From NCBI GenBank assembly GCA_027366525.1, contig DAHXKG010000001.1, positions 1 to 64,000 of the forward strand: 64,000 nt of DNA, in the 5' to 3' direction. Each line of letters opens with the position of its first letter. Position 1 is the stretch's first letter. The DNA comes from a candidate division FCPU426 bacterium. GTDB taxonomy: Bacteria; Oederibacteriota; Muellerivitia; Muellerivitales; DAHXKG01. The position numbers and the translations under genes were made by a program. Positions 62,066 through 64,000 of this stretch are shown in pieces. The notes beneath the pieces were generated by a model, which ran no database searches, had not been told where the DNA came from, and saw only the letters and a program-made list of their open reading frames with translations.

Positions 62066-62824
62066 TTATTTCATGATTTTATTTTCATTGGACATGTTTT
62101 TTTTGAACATTAGGGTTCTACTTTTTTTAACATCACCCGGATAAAAATCAACATGAACAAATTGATCTAAAATCACGCGTTCATTATGACCCAAATAGGC
62201 AACAATATGTCTTGCCGCAAATTTCCCTTGGATATTTCTAACAACTGGATCGCCTGTTAAAAATATTTTATTTTCCTTTTTAAAATAAATCGCCTTTTGT
62301 GCTTTGGCAACTCCAATTGGATCCACGATTGTCACATTCTGATTTGCTACAGCTTGATCGGTTTTAGAATAAAATTTCATTTGCCGAGCATACATCGTCA
62401 ATGGACGGTTATGCTGATCCACAGTATTCAAAACGGGTTGATCATATGCAACGCATGATTGCATCTTATCTAAATAACTTAAAACTCCACACCGTAATGT
62501 TACGCTCGATGACCTGTCAATCATAGTGACGTGCCCTTCTGCCGTGGCCTCTTGGTTCTGAGAAATCGTTCTCAACTCATCAGATTTTAAAGAAATCGAA
62601 TCATGCCAAACCCTCACATGCCCCTTAAATGTTGTAAGTCCAATAGAACGTTGATAGGTTAACTCATTAGAAAAGATCTTCAGTGGTTTATGAACATTAA
62701 CATTGATTAATTTATTCCGTTGCTTCATCCCATAACAGGAAGCCGTCCATATTAAAATCATACTCATCATAAGCCATCTAATGGCCACTGTTCTTAAAAA
62801 TGTATTAAAATTTAGATTTGTCAA
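62066..62824 (-). CDS. lptA: LptA-like periplasmic LPS transport protein (OstA family)
   Basis: 252 residues with an N-terminal export segment (RWLMMSMILIWTASCYG) and OstA/LptA beta-jellyroll repeats: FSNELTYQRSIGLTTFKGHVRVW, TAEGHVTMID, MKFYSKTDQAVANQNVTIVDP. LptA bridges the periplasm between LptC and LptD. The first start is TTG 62824, overlapping the lptC end by 20 bases; a GTG 12 codons later would place the signal peptide better, so the start is uncertain. It is longer than E. coli LptA, as usual outside Proteobacteria. Confidence 0.88.
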   Translation of the reverse strand: MTNLNFNTFLRTVAIRWLMMSMILIWTASCYGMKQRNKLINVNVHKPLKIFSNELTYQRSIGLTTFKGHVRVWHDSISLKSDELRTISQNQEATAEGHVTMIDRSSSVTLRCGVLSYLDKMQSCVAYDQPVLNTVDQHNRPLTMYARQMKFYSKTDQAVANQNVTIVDPIGVAKAQKAIYFKKENKIFLTGDPVVRNIQGKFAARHIVAYLGHNERVILDQFVHVDFYPGDVKKSRTLMFKKNMSNENKIMK

Positions 62825-63467
62825 AATTTTTAATCTCTTTCACATTTCTAATTTCGGTTTGAACATCTTTATCGAAATGAATGTTATCTAAATTTGCATC
62901 AGACACCATCCCTATGGCAGTAATATTATTTTGGCCTTTAATAATGTGTACAAATTGGTTTGTTTCAATTAATTGTTTTGAATTGACCCACTGTAAATAA
63001 TTCGTAGTTAATCTTGTTCCATTTTCAGTAATTAGAGAAACATGGCCTTCCACTGCCGTATTATTAGTTGTTGTGTTAATAATACCTTTATCAGCTCGCA
63101 AAACTGAAACAACCTTTCCATTTTTATAATATTTAGCGAAAATATGATTCGCATAAGCTTTTTTTTGGTGTTGAAAAAGTTTGGCGGTTGATGCAATTAG
63201 ATCCCACTCTTTATGACCCTCGTAACTAGAAATTAAGTGGAAGCCAGTAATAATAGCATCCGGAGCTTCAACTCCTTCCGGAATTTTTTCCCATTTTACC
63301 TGTTTAGGATTTTTTTTTTCAATCGAAAAAAAAACTACTATCACTATCAATATTATACTCACAATACCTAAATTACTTAGAAAATTTTTTTTCTTTGATT
63401 GACGCGGAATTAACCCCGCTGGAATTGAAGGATTATCACTAGCTCGCTCTTTATTTTGAAATTTCAT
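62805..63467 (-). CDS. lptC: LptC-like LPS export protein
   Basis: 220 residues from ATG 63467 (GGGAA upstream; an ATG four codons earlier is less supported). One membrane helix near residues 30-50, then the LptC beta-jellyroll: EGHKEWDLIASTAKLF, RADKGIINTTTNNTAVEGHVSLIT, TTNYLQWVNSKQLIETNQFV. It anchors the Lpt bridge to the inner membrane and hands LPS to LptA, encoded next with a 20-base overlap. Confidence 0.88.
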   Translation of the reverse strand: MKFQNKERASDNPSIPAGLIPRQSKKKNFLSNLGIVSIILIVIVVFFSIEKKNPKQVKWEKIPEGVEAPDAIITGFHLISSYEGHKEWDLIASTAKLFQHQKKAYANHIFAKYYKNGKVVSVLRADKGIINTTTNNTAVEGHVSLITENGTRLTTNYLQWVNSKQLIETNQFVHIIKGQNNITAIGMVSDANLDNIHFDKDVQTEIRNVKEIKNFDKSKF

Positions 63468-63490
63468 AAACTTTCCCATAGTTGTTACGC

Positions 63491-64000
63491 TTAAATTTCA
63501 TGGCGGATTGGTTGAGTCCGCCATCGTTCATGCATCCACACCCACTGGTCCGGGAACCGACTAACATAATTTTGAATAATTTCAGTATATTGCTGAACTA
63601 AATTGCGAATATTGGTACTTTCATCATCAGCTAAAGAATAGTGTATTTCAGATTCAATATGTATTTCAAATTGACCACTCGCTCCTCGCACAATAAAAAC
63701 TGGAACGATGGCACACCCTGTTTTAATAGCAATACGGGCAATGCCAGTTTGCGTCCAAGCCAATTTATTGAAAAAATGAACAAAAATACCATCATTCCCA
63801 GTATCTTGATCTGCCAAAACTCCAATAACCTTGTTATTCTTAAGAGCCTTTAAAATTTTCTTTAAAGCTGCGCCTCGTTGAATAATTTCACATCCCCAAT
63901 TCTCGCGAAATTGATTAATCATTTGATTTAAACGTGGATCATATAATTTCTGGGCAATCACAGCAACCGGAAAAATTGCACTGATGTAAGCTGCCAGCAG
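63491..64000 (-). CDS. LpxL-type lipid A acyltransferase, 5' end outside window
   Basis: C-terminal 169 residues of a second LpxL/HtrB-family acyltransferase; the frame stays open through base 64000, so the start and the HX4E motif lie beyond. Visible blocks are ARKL-like QKLYDPRLNQMINQFRENWG, VIGVLADQDTGNDGIFVHFF, QTGIARIAIKTGCAIVPVF and WMHERWRT, all typical. A GTG at 63961 is an internal codon, not a start. It lies 23 bases upstream of lptC, so it is the first gene seen of the lpt-rpoN-PTS run. Confidence 0.88.
   Translation of the reverse strand: MLAAYISAIFPVAVIAQKLYDPRLNQMINQFRENWGCEIIQRGAALKKILKALKNNKVIGVLADQDTGNDGIFVHFFNKLAWTQTGIARIAIKTGCAIVPVFIVRGASGQFEIHIESEIHYSLADDESTNIRNLVQQYTEIIQNYVSRFPDQWVWMHERWRTQPIRHEI

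Overview
The window looks like chromosomal DNA of an uncultured, AT-rich, Gram-negative (diderm) bacterium. G+C is roughly one third by eye, not computed. The case for an outer membrane is direct: lipid A genes (lpxB, lpxK, two LpxL-type acyltransferases), waaA, five GT9 heptosyltransferase-type enzymes, and an lptC-lptA-lptB export set. Proteins with long Thr-Pro linkers, GH57 glucan enzymes with DUF4912, HPr kinase beside a mannose-family PTS, and YfhO/Wzy membrane proteins together suggest a candidate phylum such as Omnitrophota or a relative. That assignment is inference; no rRNA or ribosomal protein gene is present to test it. There are no tRNAs, insertion sequences or CRISPR arrays.

Layout. 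1-2223 (minus): C-terminally cut, secreted Thr/Pro-repeat protein. 2594-3595 (plus): bioB. 3812-26898 (minus): a long, almost gapless run which, read in the direction of transcription, goes hisD-C-B-H-A-F-I, trpE-trpG, a 3D-domain wall protein, a Thr/Pro secreted protein, a Gfo/Idh/MocA dehydrogenase, lpxB, a DUF374 acyltransferase, waaA, lpxK, lpxL, then GT9, GT2, waaF, GT9, GT9, ilvE and GT9. Immediately upstream of hisD lies the RNase P RNA gene with its own promoter and terminator.

27472-39016 (minus): a GH57 branching-type enzyme plus DUF4912 protein; crcB and a DUF190 gene whose 5' end looks frameshifted; two YfhO-type membrane proteins; a 990-residue protein carrying two complete O-antigen ligase/polymerase modules; aroQ, preceded by a 36-bp perfect inverted repeat. 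39119-42220 (minus): glnA with a good sigma-54 promoter and a NifA-like sigma-54 activator beside it.

42342-46142 (plus): a periplasmic cupredoxin-like protein, a membrane sensor with a class III cyclase domain that lacks catalytic residues, mutY and a small membrane protein. 46325-64000 (minus): an extended form of the proteobacterial lpt-rpoN-hpf-ptsN neighbourhood. In transcription order: lpxL-type gene (cut by the window), lptC, lptA, lptB, CDP-alcohol phosphotransferase, inositol-phosphate synthase, amidohydrolase, rpoN, hpf, ptsN, hprK, yvcK-like, PTS EIIA, EIIB, a GH57 glucanotransferase/amylase, EIIC, EIID, HPr, EI.

How it fits together. The genes describe envelope building (lipid A, core, polymer ligation, LPS transport, a possible inositol phospholipid) and carbon/nitrogen control (complete sugar PTS with HPr kinase, PTS-Ntr, RpoN, and a sigma-54-driven glnA). 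Storage glucan metabolism is represented by the two GH57 enzymes, one of them placed inside the PTS operon. Many starts are GTG or TTG with good Shine-Dalgarno sequences, and 4-base ATGA/GTGA overlaps are common, which points to tight translational coupling.
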